From: Vibrio sp. Isolate34
GTDB lineage: Bacteria > Pseudomonadota > Gammaproteobacteria > Enterobacterales > Vibrionaceae
Length of the DNA: 64,000 nt
Assembly: GCF_022397915.1 (NCBI RefSeq)
Contig: NZ_JAKEUO010000010.1
Span: 124,001-188,000, forward strand
Direction of reading: 5' to 3'
Below are positions 18,881 to 27,489 of the stretch, piece after piece. Under the pieces are notes generated by a model that saw only the letters and a list, made by a program, of their open reading frames with translations, made no database searches and had not been told where the DNA came from. Position 1 is the first letter of the stretch; the number at the start of each line of letters is the position of its first letter. The translations under genes and the position numbers were made by a program.

Positions 18881-18909
18881 TTGTCAAAAAGTAGGGTTTT
18901 ATTTATCAT
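18881..18909 (+). promoter_or_regulatory. Likely sigma-70 promoter of petABC
   Basis: TTGTCA, a 17-nt spacer, TATCAT. It lies in the 330-nt rpsI-petA gap, leaving a leader of about 90 nt. I saw no gene in the rest of that gap (18764-18880). Confidence 0.55.
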
Positions 18910-18990
18910 TTGCCGTCAATAAATAGAACTAAATACATATTTTGTTAGCCATGCTCTTTAATCGGAATGATTTCAATCCATAAGGAGCAA

Positions 18991-19029
18991 ATGGGAGAAT
19001 GTTTGGATGAGCAACGCGCCTTTAAATAA
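18991..19029 (+). other. Short upstream ORF overlapping the petA start
   Basis: Twelve codons, ATG at 18991 to TAA at 19029, in a different frame from petA and spanning its start. It has a stronger Shine-Dalgarno sequence (AAGGAG at 18982-18987) than petA (GGGAG at 18993-18997). May be chance. Confidence 0.25.
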
Positions 19030-19597
19030 CGGTCGCAGGCGTTTCTTAACCGCAACAACAGCCGTTGTTGGTGGTTTAGGAGCAGCTGCTGTAGCCGTGC
19101 CTTTTATTAAATCATGGAATCCGAGTGCCAAGGCGAAAGCTGCGGGCGCGCCGGTGGAAGTGGAAGTCAGTAAGTTGGAACCGGGACAAATGGTTCGTGT
19201 CGAGTGGCAAGGTAAACCTGTATGGGTTGTACGCCGTGCTGAATCGGTATTAGAAAACCTAAAGTCTATTGGTGGTCAACTTCGTGATCCTCAATCTGAA
19301 GCTGAACAACAACCTGAATACGCACAGAACGAATTCCGTTCAATTAAGCCGGAATTCTTCGTTGCTGTTGGTTTCTGTACGCACTTAGGTTGTTCTCCAA
19401 CTTACCTGCCAGATTCTTTTGCAGAACAAGTTCAGGGTGTTAAGTCTGGTTTCTTCTGTCCGTGTCATGGTTCGAAATTTGATATGGCTGGTCGAGTATT
19501 CCAAGGCGTACCTGCACCGTTGAACCTTGTTGTGCCAAAGCATATGTATTTAAGCGACACCAAGATCCTTATCGGTATTGACGAGGGAGATGCATAA
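19007..19597 (+). CDS. petA: Ubiquinol-cytochrome c reductase iron-sulfur (Rieske) subunit
   Basis: Carries the 2Fe-2S cluster of the cytochrome bc1 complex, passing electrons from quinol to cytochrome c1. The N-terminus has a twin-arginine-type signal anchor (NNGRRRFLTATTAVVGG) before a single hydrophobic helix, which stays as the membrane anchor. The two cluster motifs are CTHLGC near residue 125 and CPCHGS near residue 146, with both Cys-His pairs intact. 196 aa is normal. It is the first of petABC; its TAA overlaps the petB ATG by one base. Confidence 0.97.
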   Translation: MSNAPLNNGRRRFLTATTAVVGGLGAAAVAVPFIKSWNPSAKAKAAGAPVEVEVSKLEPGQMVRVEWQGKPVWVVRRAESVLENLKSIGGQLRDPQSEAEQQPEYAQNEFRSIKPEFFVAVGFCTHLGCSPTYLPDSFAEQVQGVKSGFFCPCHGSKFDMAGRVFQGVPAPLNLVVPKHMYLSDTKILIGIDEGDA

Positions 19598-20862
19598 TGC
19601 AAGGACTACTAGACTGGGTAGAAAAACGTATACCCGCGATGAATGCTTACAAAAAGCACTTATCTGAATACCCAATGCCTAAGAACTTTAACTTTTGGTA
19701 CCTTTTCGGTTCTTTGGCAATGTTGGTGTTGGTTAACCAAATCCTTACAGGTATTTGGCTAACAATGAATTACGTACCGTCTGGCGACGGTGCATTTGCT
19801 TCTGTTGAATACATCATGCGTGATGTGGAATACGGCTGGCTACTACGTTACATGCACTCGACGGGTGCTTCGGCATTCTTCGTTGTTATCTACCTGCACA
19901 TGTTCCGTGGTCTAATCTACGGTTCTTACCAAAAACCTCGTGAGCTACTTTGGATCTTCGGTATGTTGATCTTCTTAGTGCTTATGGCTGAGGCTTTCAT
20001 GGGGTACTTACTACCATGGGGTCAAATGTCTTACTGGGGTGCTCAGGTAATCATTTCTCTGTTTGGTGCGATCCCTGTTATAGGTGATGACCTAACGCTT
20101 TGGATCCGTGGTGACTACATCATCTCTGGTGCAACGCTGAACCGTTTCTTCGCACTGCACGTTATCGCACTACCAATTGTTCTTCTGCTGCTTATCGTAC
20201 TTCACGTACTGGCTCTGCACGAAGTGGGTTCGAACAACCCTGACGGCATCGAGACTAAGCTTCCGAAAGGCACCATGGGCGACGACTACAAAACTCAGTT
20301 CCCATTCCACAAGGATTACACTAAGAAATACGACATCATCGACTCTATTCCTTTCCACCCATACGGGACTGTGAAAGATATGGTAGGCGTTGCTGGTTTC
20401 CTATTCTTGTTCTGTTATGTGCTGTTCTTTAACCCAGAGATGGGTGGATACTTCCTTGAGCCGCCTAACTTTGAAGCTGCAAACCCACTGAAAACACCAG
20501 AGCACATTGCTCCAGTTTGGTACTTCACGCCGTTCTACGCTGTACTTCGTGCTGTTCCTGATAAGCTGCTAGGTGTAGTAGCAATGGGTGCATCTATTGT
20601 TGTGCTATTCCTACTGCCATGGTTCGACCGTTGTAAAGTGCGCTCTTACCGTTACCGTAGCAAACTGCATTTGATTAACATCATCCAATTCACAATAAGC
20701 TTTATTGCGCTTGGTGTACTTGGTGCGCTTCCAGCAACGCCAACATACACGCTACTAGCTCAAATCTTTAGCTTAGGTTACTTCATGTTCTTCGTTCTAC
20801 TGTGGTTCTACAGTAAAAATGAAGCGACGAAACCATTACCAGAAAGGGTGACATTCAAATGA
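19597..20862 (+). CDS. petB: Cytochrome b of the bc1 complex
   Basis: Quinol-oxidising, membrane-embedded subunit with two b hemes. Eight or so transmembrane helices can be traced. Heme-ligand histidines lie in LRYMHSTGASAFFVVIYLHM (helix B, near residues 83-102) and in FALHVIALPIVLLLLIVLHV (helix D, near residue 185-204). The Qo-site PEWY motif appears as PVWY in the segment APVWYFTPFYAVLRAVPDK near residue 306. 421 aa fits proteobacterial cytochrome b. It overlaps petA by 1 nt and petC by 4 nt. Confidence 0.96.
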   Translation: MQGLLDWVEKRIPAMNAYKKHLSEYPMPKNFNFWYLFGSLAMLVLVNQILTGIWLTMNYVPSGDGAFASVEYIMRDVEYGWLLRYMHSTGASAFFVVIYLHMFRGLIYGSYQKPRELLWIFGMLIFLVLMAEAFMGYLLPWGQMSYWGAQVIISLFGAIPVIGDDLTLWIRGDYIISGATLNRFFALHVIALPIVLLLLIVLHVLALHEVGSNNPDGIETKLPKGTMGDDYKTQFPFHKDYTKKYDIIDSIPFHPYGTVKDMVGVAGFLFLFCYVLFFNPEMGGYFLEPPNFEAANPLKTPEHIAPVWYFTPFYAVLRAVPDKLLGVVAMGASIVVLFLLPWFDRCKVRSYRYRSKLHLINIIQFTISFIALGVLGALPATPTYTLLAQIFSLGYFMFFVLLWFYSKNEATKPLPERVTFK

Positions 20863-21596
20863 AAAAGTGGATTGTAATTTTATTTGCTATGTTGCCGTCA
20901 TTGGCGATGGCAGCGGGTGCAAACGTACCATTAGACAAAGCAAACAACGACTTAACAGATAAAGCTTCATTGCAAAATGGCGCTAAGATGTTCATGAACT
21001 ACTGTTTTGCTTGTCACTCAACGCAGTACCAGCGCTATGAACGTGTTGCGAATGATTTAGAGATCCCAGTTGATCTAATGAAGGAAAATCTGATTTTCGA
21101 CCCTGAAGCGAAAATCGGTAGCTTGATGGTTAACGCGATGCCTTCAGAGCAAGCGGCAAGTTGGTTTGGTGCTCCGCCACCTGACCTAACTTTGGTTGCT
21201 CGTGTTCGTGGTGCCGATTGGCTATACACGTACCTTCGTACTTTCTATGAAGATCCATCACGTCCATTTGGTGTGAACAACATTGTTTTCCCAAGCGTTG
21301 GTATGCCGCACGTTCTTGAAGAGCTGCAAGGTATCCCGACACCAGTCTACGATACTCATATGGTAGATGGCGAAGAGGTAACAGTAGTTGTTGGTACTGA
21401 AACTGACGGTTCTGGTGAACTAAGTTCTGGTGAATACGACGAAGCGGTTCGTGACCTTGTTAACTTTTTGGTTTACTCAGGCGACCCAGTTCAACTTGAG
21501 CGTCACGCTATGGGTTGGTGGGTAATGGCGTTCTTAGTCATCTTCACTATCATCGTGATTTTGCTTAAGAAAGAGTATTGGCGTGATGTGCACTAA
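20859..21596 (+). CDS. petC: Cytochrome c1 of the bc1 complex
   Basis: Periplasmic c-type cytochrome that hands electrons to soluble or membrane cytochrome c. Signal peptide MKKWIVILFAMLPSLAMA, then the single heme site CFACHS near residue 50, the axial methionine region (SVGMPHVL, near residue 150) and a C-terminal transmembrane anchor (WWVMAFLVIFTIIVILL). 245 aa is typical. It starts inside the petB stop (ATGA). The likely sspA promoter overlaps its last codons. Confidence 0.95.
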   Translation: MKKWIVILFAMLPSLAMAAGANVPLDKANNDLTDKASLQNGAKMFMNYCFACHSTQYQRYERVANDLEIPVDLMKENLIFDPEAKIGSLMVNAMPSEQAASWFGAPPPDLTLVARVRGADWLYTYLRTFYEDPSRPFGVNNIVFPSVGMPHVLEELQGIPTPVYDTHMVDGEEVTVVVGTETDGSGELSSGEYDEAVRDLVNFLVYSGDPVQLERHAMGWWVMAFLVIFTIIVILLKKEYWRDVH

Positions 21597-21608
21597 TTGT
21601 GCTATAAT
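21578..21608 (+). promoter_or_regulatory. Likely sspA promoter with extended -10
   Basis: TGC followed by a perfect TATAAT at 21603-21608. The -35 is weak (TTGGCG, 19-nt spacer), which an extended -10 can offset. It overlaps the end of petC, so transcription would begin near 21615, before the hairpin at 21640. Confidence 0.45.
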
Positions 21609-21639
21609 ACCGTGCTAATTCCCAAATTATGTTAATGTT

Positions 21640-21670
21640 CAATGGAGGCTTTAGGCCTCCATTGTTTTTA
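21640..21670 (+). terminator. 10-bp hairpin terminator between petC and sspA
   Basis: CAATGGAGGC, loop TTTAG, GCCTCCATTG, then TTTTTA. It ends the petABC transcript. If the promoter at 21603 is used, the hairpin lies in the sspA leader. Confidence 0.85.
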
Positions 21671-21693
21671 TTTAAAGTGTACTGGAGGGCTCC

Positions 21694-22329
21694 ATGGCTG
21701 TAGCTGCCAATAAACGTTCTGTAATGACTCTTTTCTCAAGTGCTTCTGATATGTATAGCCATCAGGTGCGCATCGTTCTTGCTGAAAAAGGCGTAAGTGT
21801 TGAAGTTGAGTTGGTTGATGAGAAAAATCTACCAGCAGAGCTTGTTGAACTGAACCCGTACAAATCAGTACCAACTCTTGTTGATCGTGAGCTTGCTCTA
21901 TATGACTCAAAGATCATCATGGAATACCTAGATGAGCGTTTTCCTCATCCACCATTGATGCCTGTATACCCGGTTGCTCGTGGTAACAGCCGTCTAATGA
22001 TGTACCGCATTGAGCGTAACTGGTATTCAGTTGCAGAGAAGATCGTTAAAGGCAACGCTGAAGAATCTGAAGCTGCTCGCGTTAAACTACGCAACGACCT
22101 ACTGACTCTTGCTCCAATCTTCGCTGAGTATGAATACTTTATGAGCGAAGAGTTTAGCCTAATTGATTGCTACCTAGCTCCGCTACTATGGCGTTTACCT
22201 GAGCTTGGTATTGAACTGATTGGCCCTGGTTCTAAAGAACTTAAAGTTTACATGAACCGCGTATTTGAACGTGATTCATTCCTAGCTTCTCTAACTGAAG
22301 CTGAGCGCGAGATGCGACTCGTTCGCTAA
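21694..22329 (+). CDS. sspA: Stringent starvation protein A
   Basis: RNA polymerase-associated protein with a glutathione S-transferase fold that helps reprogram transcription in starvation and acid stress and affects virulence genes. The N-terminus MAVAANKRSVMTLFSSASD is nearly identical to E. coli, and the conserved surface stretch PHPPLMPVYPVARG is present near residue 83. The C-terminus RVFERDSFLASLTEAEREMR also matches. 211 aa (E. coli 212). sspB starts 5 nt downstream. Confidence 0.97.
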   Translation: MAVAANKRSVMTLFSSASDMYSHQVRIVLAEKGVSVEVELVDEKNLPAELVELNPYKSVPTLVDRELALYDSKIIMEYLDERFPHPPLMPVYPVARGNSRLMMYRIERNWYSVAEKIVKGNAEESEAARVKLRNDLLTLAPIFAEYEYFMSEEFSLIDCYLAPLLWRLPELGIELIGPGSKELKVYMNRVFERDSFLASLTEAEREMRLVR

Positions 22330-22334
22330 GCGTT

Positions 22335-22829
22335 ATGGATATTTCAAATATGACACCACGCCGTCCATACATGCTTCGTGCATTTTACGATTGGCTGGTT
22401 GATAACGAATTGACTCCCCACCTTGTTGTTGAAGCAACATTACCGGGTGTGCGAGTACCAGAAGAGTTTGTTCAAGATGGTCAGATCATTCTGAACATTG
22501 CGCCTCGTGCTGTTGGACAACTTGAACTGGGTAACGAAGCAGTGACGTTTAGTGCACGCTTTAGTGGTCGCCCACACTCTGTGATCGTGCCACTTTACGC
22601 AGTACAAGCGATTTACGCTCGTGAGAACGGTGCTGGCACCATGTTTGAACCTGAAGAGGCTTACATGGAAGCGTTTGAAGAAGGGATTGAAGAAACTCCT
22701 TTTGAAGAACCAGAAAAAGGCCCATCTTTGAGCGTAGCAACGGCAGATGTAGATGCTGAAGAGCCTGACTCAGACCCTGAGCCACCTCGTCCAGCAAAAG
22801 GTCGCCCAAGCCTTCGTGTTATCAAATAA
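22335..22829 (+). CDS. sspB: ClpXP protease specificity-enhancing factor SspB
   Basis: Adaptor that binds the ssrA tag, and RseA fragments, and hands them to ClpXP. The folded substrate-binding domain covers about residues 5-112 (RPYMLRAFYDWLVDNELTPH onward). It is followed by a long acidic, proline-rich linker and the extreme C-terminal ClpX-docking motif, GRPSLRVIK. 164 aa (E. coli 165). Cotranscribed with sspA. Confidence 0.96.
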   Translation: MDISNMTPRRPYMLRAFYDWLVDNELTPHLVVEATLPGVRVPEEFVQDGQIILNIAPRAVGQLELGNEAVTFSARFSGRPHSVIVPLYAVQAIYARENGAGTMFEPEEAYMEAFEEGIEETPFEEPEKGPSLSVATADVDAEEPDSDPEPPRPAKGRPSLRVIK

Positions 22830-22856
22830 CGTTAGTTAAATAACGAACCCGAATAA

Positions 22857-22890
22857 AAAAAGCAGTGACTCGTCGCTGCTTTTTCTTTTT
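22857..22890. terminator. Terminator between sspB and dolP
   Basis: AGCAGTGA, loop CTCG, TCGCTGCT flanked by A6 upstream and T-rich sequence downstream, so it can serve both convergent genes. Confidence 0.85.
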
Positions 22891-22929
22891 GTGCAATATG
22901 CTGCTTTCTACAAAGCTTCAGATAAAACG

Positions 22930-23535
22930 CTAATTAACGGCTGTCTCTTCTTCGCCATATTCAAATGCTCGGATCACCTGTTTCACACCAGAGACATTGC
23001 GAGCCACTTCGGTTGCGATATCCGCATGCTCGCGAGAAACCAGTCCAAGCAGGAAGACCTCTGAATCCTCAGTAATTACCTTCACTTTAATACCATTTAA
23101 CTCAGCATTAGCTAATAGTGCAGATTTCACCTTAGTAGTAATCCAACTGTCGTTACTGATGGCACTGATCGACAATGGTTGTTTAACACGAACCTGATTG
23201 TGGATACTCTCTACACCAGCCACATCTTTAGCTTGGCTCTCAAAAGCACGACGTTCAGCATCTGTTGTTGCTTGGCCCATTAACACCACAGAGCCGCGGT
23301 AAGAACTTGCAGTGACACGCACGCTACCACGGTAAGGTTGTTTGTTGGTGATAGCCGCGACTTCAAATTCGATATTGTTGTCGTTCCAAATTTCTTTGGT
23401 GGTTCGAGTGTCCGTGACTAGGTTTGCAGTAGTTGCTGCACCAGCAATGAAAATGCCAGCACAACCAGATAGGGACAGTGTAAGTAGCGAAACACTAATC
23501 AGCTTAAACAGCCTCATAGAGGTTAATGATTTCAT
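22930..23535 (-). CDS. dolP: Outer-membrane lipoprotein with two BON domains (YraP/DolP)
   Basis: Lipoprotein that maintains outer-membrane integrity and, in E. coli, acts near the BAM complex and at division sites. Signal peptide with lipobox LSGC near residue 25, then two BON domains: about residues 55-125 (first) and 127-197 (second, with NDSWITTKVKSALL and SEVFLLGLVSREHADIA). 201 aa (E. coli 191). A start at the ATG six codons in is possible. Last gene of the minus-strand run lpoA-yraN-diaA-dolP. Confidence 0.93.
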   Translation of the reverse strand: MKSLTSMRLFKLISVSLLTLSLSGCAGIFIAGAATTANLVTDTRTTKEIWNDNNIEFEVAAITNKQPYRGSVRVTASSYRGSVVLMGQATTDAERRAFESQAKDVAGVESIHNQVRVKQPLSISAISNDSWITTKVKSALLANAELNGIKVKVITEDSEVFLLGLVSREHADIATEVARNVSGVKQVIRAFEYGEEETAVN

Positions 23536-23551
23536 TGTGATGCTCCGTATA

Positions 23552-24142
23552 TCACTCTTCGTGAGCTGGGAAGAGTACTTGATCGATTAGGTCACATAGG
23601 CAGTGCAGTGTCACCATGTGTACTTCATGAATGCGCGCGGTACGGTGTGAAGGGATACGAATCTCTACATCGTGTTCACCAAGTAAACCTGCCATTTCAC
23701 CACCATCTTTACCCGTAAAGGCGATGATGGTCATGTCACGAGTTACTGCCGCTTCCATTGCCTTGATGATGTTCTTGCTGTTACCGCTGGTAGAGATAGC
23801 TAACAAGATATCGCCAGTTTGACCAAACGCGCGTACCTGCTTGGAGAAGATCTCTTCATAGTGATAATCGTTAGCGACTGCCGTTAGCGTAGTGTTGTCT
23901 GCCATTAGCGCCATTGCAGGAAGGCTAGGGCGCTCGGTTTCAAAGCGATTAAGTAGGCACGATACAAATTGCTGAGCATTCGACGCCGAACCACCATTAC
24001 CACAACAAAGAATTTTGTTTCCATTAAGCAAGGTCGCAACCATGGCTTGAGCGGCATGCGTGATTGCGTCTGGCAGTGCTTCTGCAGCCGCAATTTGGAT
24101 TTGAATACTTTCTGTAAAACTTTCTTTAATGCTGTCTAGCAT
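23552..24142 (-). CDS. diaA: DnaA initiator-associating SIS-domain protein DiaA
   Basis: Tetrameric sugar-isomerase-fold protein that binds DnaA and promotes initiation at oriC. The SIS signature [20 protein letters not shown] lies near residue 45, [17 protein letters not shown] near 108, and the C-terminal [19 protein letters not shown] matches DiaA closely. The in-frame ATG at 24175 would overlap yraN; AAGGAT at 24147-24152 fits the ATG at 24142, which gives 196 aa, exactly the E. coli length. GmhA is a paralogue, but the synteny decides for DiaA. Confidence 0.94.
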   Translation of the reverse strand: MLDSIKESFTESIQIQIAAAEALPDAITHAAQAMVATLLNGNKILCCGNGGSASNAQQFVSCLLNRFETERPSLPAMALMADNTTLTAVANDYHYEEIFSKQVRAFGQTGDILLAISTSGNSKNIIKAMEAAVTRDMTIIAFTGKDGGEMAGLLGEHDVEIRIPSHRTARIHEVHMVTLHCLCDLIDQVLFPAHEE

Positions 24143-24144
24143 GT

Positions 24145-24543
24145 TTATCCTTGGGTAATCGCGTTTTGAATCCAATTGATATTGTCATTCGGCCCTTCAA
24201 TGGCAACGATATCAAATCTGAAATCTGTAGAGTGCACCGACAGGCCTTGCTGCATCAGCCAAACATTAGCTGTTTTGAGTAGCTTCTGTGACTTCTTGGC
24301 TGTCACCATTTCTGCGGCATGTCCGTAGCGGGTTTGCTTGCGGTATTTTACCTCGGCAAACACAATCGTGTTGTTATGGCGCATTATAAGATCAATCTCG
24401 CCACATTTTGCTATGAAGTTTTCTTGAATTAACGATAAACCGTGGTTAATCAGATAAGATTTTGCCACGGCCTCGTATTTATCACCCACCTGTTTGTGGG
24501 TGATAGTTGGTTTCGCTAAGAACGTTCGGCTAAAAAGCCCCAT
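24145..24543 (-). CDS. yraN: UPF0102 (YraN) endonuclease-fold protein
   Basis: Small protein with a restriction-endonuclease-like core: the pattern [11 protein letters not shown] then [11 protein letters not shown] (E-D-ExK) near residues 48-75 fits the PD-(D/E)xK fold. No experimentally settled role. I use the ATG at 24543 (132 aa; E. coli 131), which overlaps the end of lpoA by 14 nt; the longer frame from 24609 would run deep into lpoA. diaA starts 2 nt after its stop, so the three genes are tightly coupled. Confidence 0.9.
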   Translation of the reverse strand: MGLFSRTFLAKPTITHKQVGDKYEAVAKSYLINHGLSLIQENFIAKCGEIDLIMRHNNTIVFAEVKYRKQTRYGHAAEMVTAKKSQKLLKTANVWLMQQGLSVHSTDFRFDIVAIEGPNDNINWIQNAITQG

Positions 24544-26347
24544 GCTCTGCCCAGCTGATTTCACGTTGAACAACACAGTTGTTGTCGATAGTGAGCACAC
24601 CTGTCTCACCTGGAATGCTATAACCCTGAACAGCCTTCATCTGTGGAAGAGCATCCATTAGGTAGTAAGCATCCATCCCAAGTGCTTGCAGACGCTTTTG
24701 GCCATTTGAGTATGAGGGCCATAGGTCGTTTAGCTCTTTGTTAAGTTCGTTCTTGTTCTCAACCAATAGTGGGATATCGCTGTAGAACACACCTGTCAGG
24801 TCTTCATACTGCTTGTCACCGCTGTTGCTGCGTGAGTTTGAAAACAGTGCTGGTTGGTCAGCATCTGGGTTAATCGCCACTTCAATGAAAGGCTTGATCA
24901 GCGTGAGCTCTGAGTTCTTCGCCACAATGTAGACAGAGTCGATGTCACGACGGCTGCGTGGCTCAGTTTCTAGGTCAAGGTTAAGCAGACCATCCATTTG
25001 AGCGATGCGTTGTTGGCTCTCTTGTAAACCGAACACCTGATTCACATTACGCTGTAGTTGACGCTTGTCTGAGAAGAAGCTGATTGCTACATCGTTGCTG
25101 CTGTATTTTTTCCACTCTTCTTTAAACGCTTGTTCAACGCGATCACCTAAACGTCCTTTTGGAGCAAGGATAAGCGGGTACTTGTAGCCTTGAGCAAAAA
25201 GATGCTTCGCTGCTTGAGCGACTTCTTGTTCAGGCGATAGAGCGAGATAGCAAATATTGGTATCAGGTTCTAGTTGCGTTGGAATGTTCAGAGCTAAAGC
25301 TGGAATCGAGTTCTCGTGGTTTTTCTGTGCTTGCTGAAGCTTAGTGATGTTGCTCTTAATCAGCGGACCAACGATGAAATCAACGTTGTTCTCTTCCAGT
25401 GTCGCTTTAATCTCAGCGGCGCTTTGCACGTTGGTATCCATAACCGTCAGCGTTGCATCTTCTTCGCGCTCTTTATCATTCATCATTGCAAAGATAAAAC
25501 CATCACGAACGAGCTGTGCTTGCTTACCGTACTTACCTGTTAGCGGTAGCAGCAGTGCTGTGCTGGTTGGCTTGCTGATCTCTAGTGCCAAGATGTCGGT
25601 GATCGCTTGAGGTGTATAAGTAGCAGCTGGGTGCTGAGGATTCTCGGCTAACCAATCCGACAGGGTTTCCTGCAGGTTTGGAAGATTCGAGTTCAGCGTC
25701 TTCATGTAGATAGCCAGTTGTAACCAGCCTGAAAGCACATCTTCTGTCGGAGATGTTTTCAGTTCTAGAATCTCGTATTGAGAGTAGCTATTCAGGTTTT
25801 GCCAAATACGGTCGGCAGTTTGCTGTTGAAGCTCTTCGTCAGCCTCTAGGTACTCTGAATAGAGCACTAACTCGCGGCTTGCCTCGAAATACTCACTCTT
25901 AATCTCTGAGATGTTCGCGCGTAGCTCGTGATAATCTTTCCACTGTTCGTTAGGCAGTTTCCACCAAGGCTGGAAGTTCAGTTGGCTATAAGCTTGCTCC
26001 GGCTGTGAGTTATTGATTAACAGCTGAGCGCGAGCCAATTGCCATTCCGCTTGTTGAACTTCAGTTAGCTCTTGTTTTGCTAGGCGTTTGATAAGCAATG
26101 TTGCTTGATCGGTTTTTCCAGCTTGCACAGAAGATTTAAGCGCCATGATTAACCAGTCGTTTTGTAGACTTCCTTTGCTACTATCCGCCTGCATCATGTA
26201 ACTTTCAGTTGATTGCGCTGGATCTAGTGTAATATCAACGCTTGTTGGTGCTTGAGGGCCTGAAGAACAAGCCGCCAATGTAATTGCTAATGCAATTGGA
26301 GTTAGTAAGCGTGGTACACTGAGTCTCTTATGGTTCATCGTTGCCAT
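24530..26347 (-). CDS. lpoA: Penicillin-binding protein activator LpoA
   Basis: Outer-membrane lipoprotein that reaches through the wall to activate PBP1A. Signal peptide with lipobox LAACSS near residue 26, then a helical TPR-like N-domain (about 40-240) and a C-terminal domain related to periplasmic substrate-binding proteins (about 255-580, e.g. ALLLPLTGKYGKQAQLVRDG). 605 aa is shorter than E. coli LpoA (678). An ATG three codons in is an alternative start. It is divergent from rsmI with a 61-nt gap. Confidence 0.94.
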   Translation of the reverse strand: MATMNHKRLSVPRLLTPIALAITLAACSSGPQAPTSVDITLDPAQSTESYMMQADSSKGSLQNDWLIMALKSSVQAGKTDQATLLIKRLAKQELTEVQQAEWQLARAQLLINNSQPEQAYSQLNFQPWWKLPNEQWKDYHELRANISEIKSEYFEASRELVLYSEYLEADEELQQQTADRIWQNLNSYSQYEILELKTSPTEDVLSGWLQLAIYMKTLNSNLPNLQETLSDWLAENPQHPAATYTPQAITDILALEISKPTSTALLLPLTGKYGKQAQLVRDGFIFAMMNDKEREEDATLTVMDTNVQSAAEIKATLEENNVDFIVGPLIKSNITKLQQAQKNHENSIPALALNIPTQLEPDTNICYLALSPEQEVAQAAKHLFAQGYKYPLILAPKGRLGDRVEQAFKEEWKKYSSNDVAISFFSDKRQLQRNVNQVFGLQESQQRIAQMDGLLNLDLETEPRSRRDIDSVYIVAKNSELTLIKPFIEVAINPDADQPALFSNSRSNSGDKQYEDLTGVFYSDIPLLVENKNELNKELNDLWPSYSNGQKRLQALGMDAYYLMDALPQMKAVQGYSIPGETGVLTIDNNCVVQREISWAEHGAF

Positions 26348-26408
26348 GAGTTCTTTAAATTCCGTATAAATTTGTATCTATATTAATCGTTGAAGTGATG
26401 GTAAACAA

Positions 26409-27275
26409 ATGACAGATAACAAAACCTTGCTCACAGAGAGCCCAACTCTCTACATTGTGCCAACCCCAATCGGAAATTTGGGAGATATCACTCAAAGAGC
26501 AATTGAAATTTTATCAAGTGTCGATGTTATTGCAGCCGAAGACACACGCCACACGGGTAAGCTGCTTGCTCACTTCAATATATCAACCAGAACGTTCGCT
26601 TTACATGATCATAATGAACAAACTAAAGCGCAAGTTCTAGTCGAAAGGTTATTAGAAGGTCAGTCTATCGCATTAGTCTCTGATGCGGGTACACCTTTAA
26701 TCAGTGACCCAGGTTACCATCTTGTATCACAATGTCGTCAAGCGGGTGTGAGAGTTGTGCCACTTCCTGGTGCTTGTGCTGTGATTACGGCGTTGAGTGC
26801 GTCTGGTTTACCGTCTGATCGTTTCAGCTTTGAAGGCTTTTTACCGCCAAAGAGCAAAGGTCGTAAAGATAAGTTCTTAGAGATCGCAAAAGCAGAACGC
26901 ACGTGTATCTTCTACGAATCACCGCACCGTATTTCAGATTCTCTACAAGACATGCTTGAGATCTTAGGTCCAGACCGCGAAGTTGTGTTGGCGCGTGAGT
27001 TGACTAAAACATTCGAAACCATTCAAGGATTGCCATTGGGTGAGCTTATTGAGTGGATTGAAGAAGATTCGAACCGTAAGCGCGGTGAGATGGTGTTATT
27101 GATTCATGGTCACCGTGAAGAAGCGAGCACTGAACTGCCAGACGAAGCGACTCGCACGCTGGGTATTCTAACCAAAGAGTTACCTCTTAAAAAAGCGGCG
27201 GTAATGACAGCTGAAATCTACAACCTGAAAAAGAACGCGTTATATAAGTGGGGCCTTGAGCACCTAGATGGTTAA
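26409..27275 (+). CDS. rsmI: 16S rRNA (cytidine1402-2'-O)-methyltransferase
   Basis: Methylates the ribose of C1402 in 16S rRNA, partnering the N4-methylation by RsmH, which is encoded downstream. It belongs to the tetrapyrrole-methylase family: [18 protein letters not shown] near residue 14, [11 protein letters not shown] near 40 and [16 protein letters not shown] near 94. 288 aa (E. coli 286). A strong terminator follows at 27356. Confidence 0.96.
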   Translation: MTDNKTLLTESPTLYIVPTPIGNLGDITQRAIEILSSVDVIAAEDTRHTGKLLAHFNISTRTFALHDHNEQTKAQVLVERLLEGQSIALVSDAGTPLISDPGYHLVSQCRQAGVRVVPLPGACAVITALSASGLPSDRFSFEGFLPPKSKGRKDKFLEIAKAERTCIFYESPHRISDSLQDMLEILGPDREVVLARELTKTFETIQGLPLGELIEWIEEDSNRKRGEMVLLIHGHREEASTELPDEATRTLGILTKELPLKKAAVMTAEIYNLKKNALYKWGLEHLDG

Positions 27276-27355
27276 CGCTAAATAACTAACAGGTCGTTAA
27301 ATAGCGAAGTAGTCACTCAGTAGATAAGTTACTAGAGCGCTATTTCAAAGCTTGT

Positions 27356-27391
27356 GAGGAATGAGGGCAAACCCTTCATTCCTCTTTTTTT
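27356..27391 (+). terminator. Terminator of rsmI
   Basis: GAGGAATGA plus GGG, loop CAAA, CCC (one bulged T), TCATTCCTC, then seven T residues. Strong intrinsic terminator. Confidence 0.9.
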
Positions 27392-27452
27392 GCCTAGATT
27401 GTGTGAAATTCATGCGTTTACTTAGCGGTTTACAGCATATTTGTGATCTCGC

Positions 27453-27479
27453 TAGACACTGCACTCTAATCTCTATACA
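27453..27479 (+). promoter_or_regulatory. Likely rnpB promoter
   Basis: TAGACA and TATACA with a 15-nt spacer, ending 10 nt before the inferred RNA start. The spacer is short for sigma-70. Confidence 0.4.
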
Positions 27480-27489
27480 ATCCGTCCTC

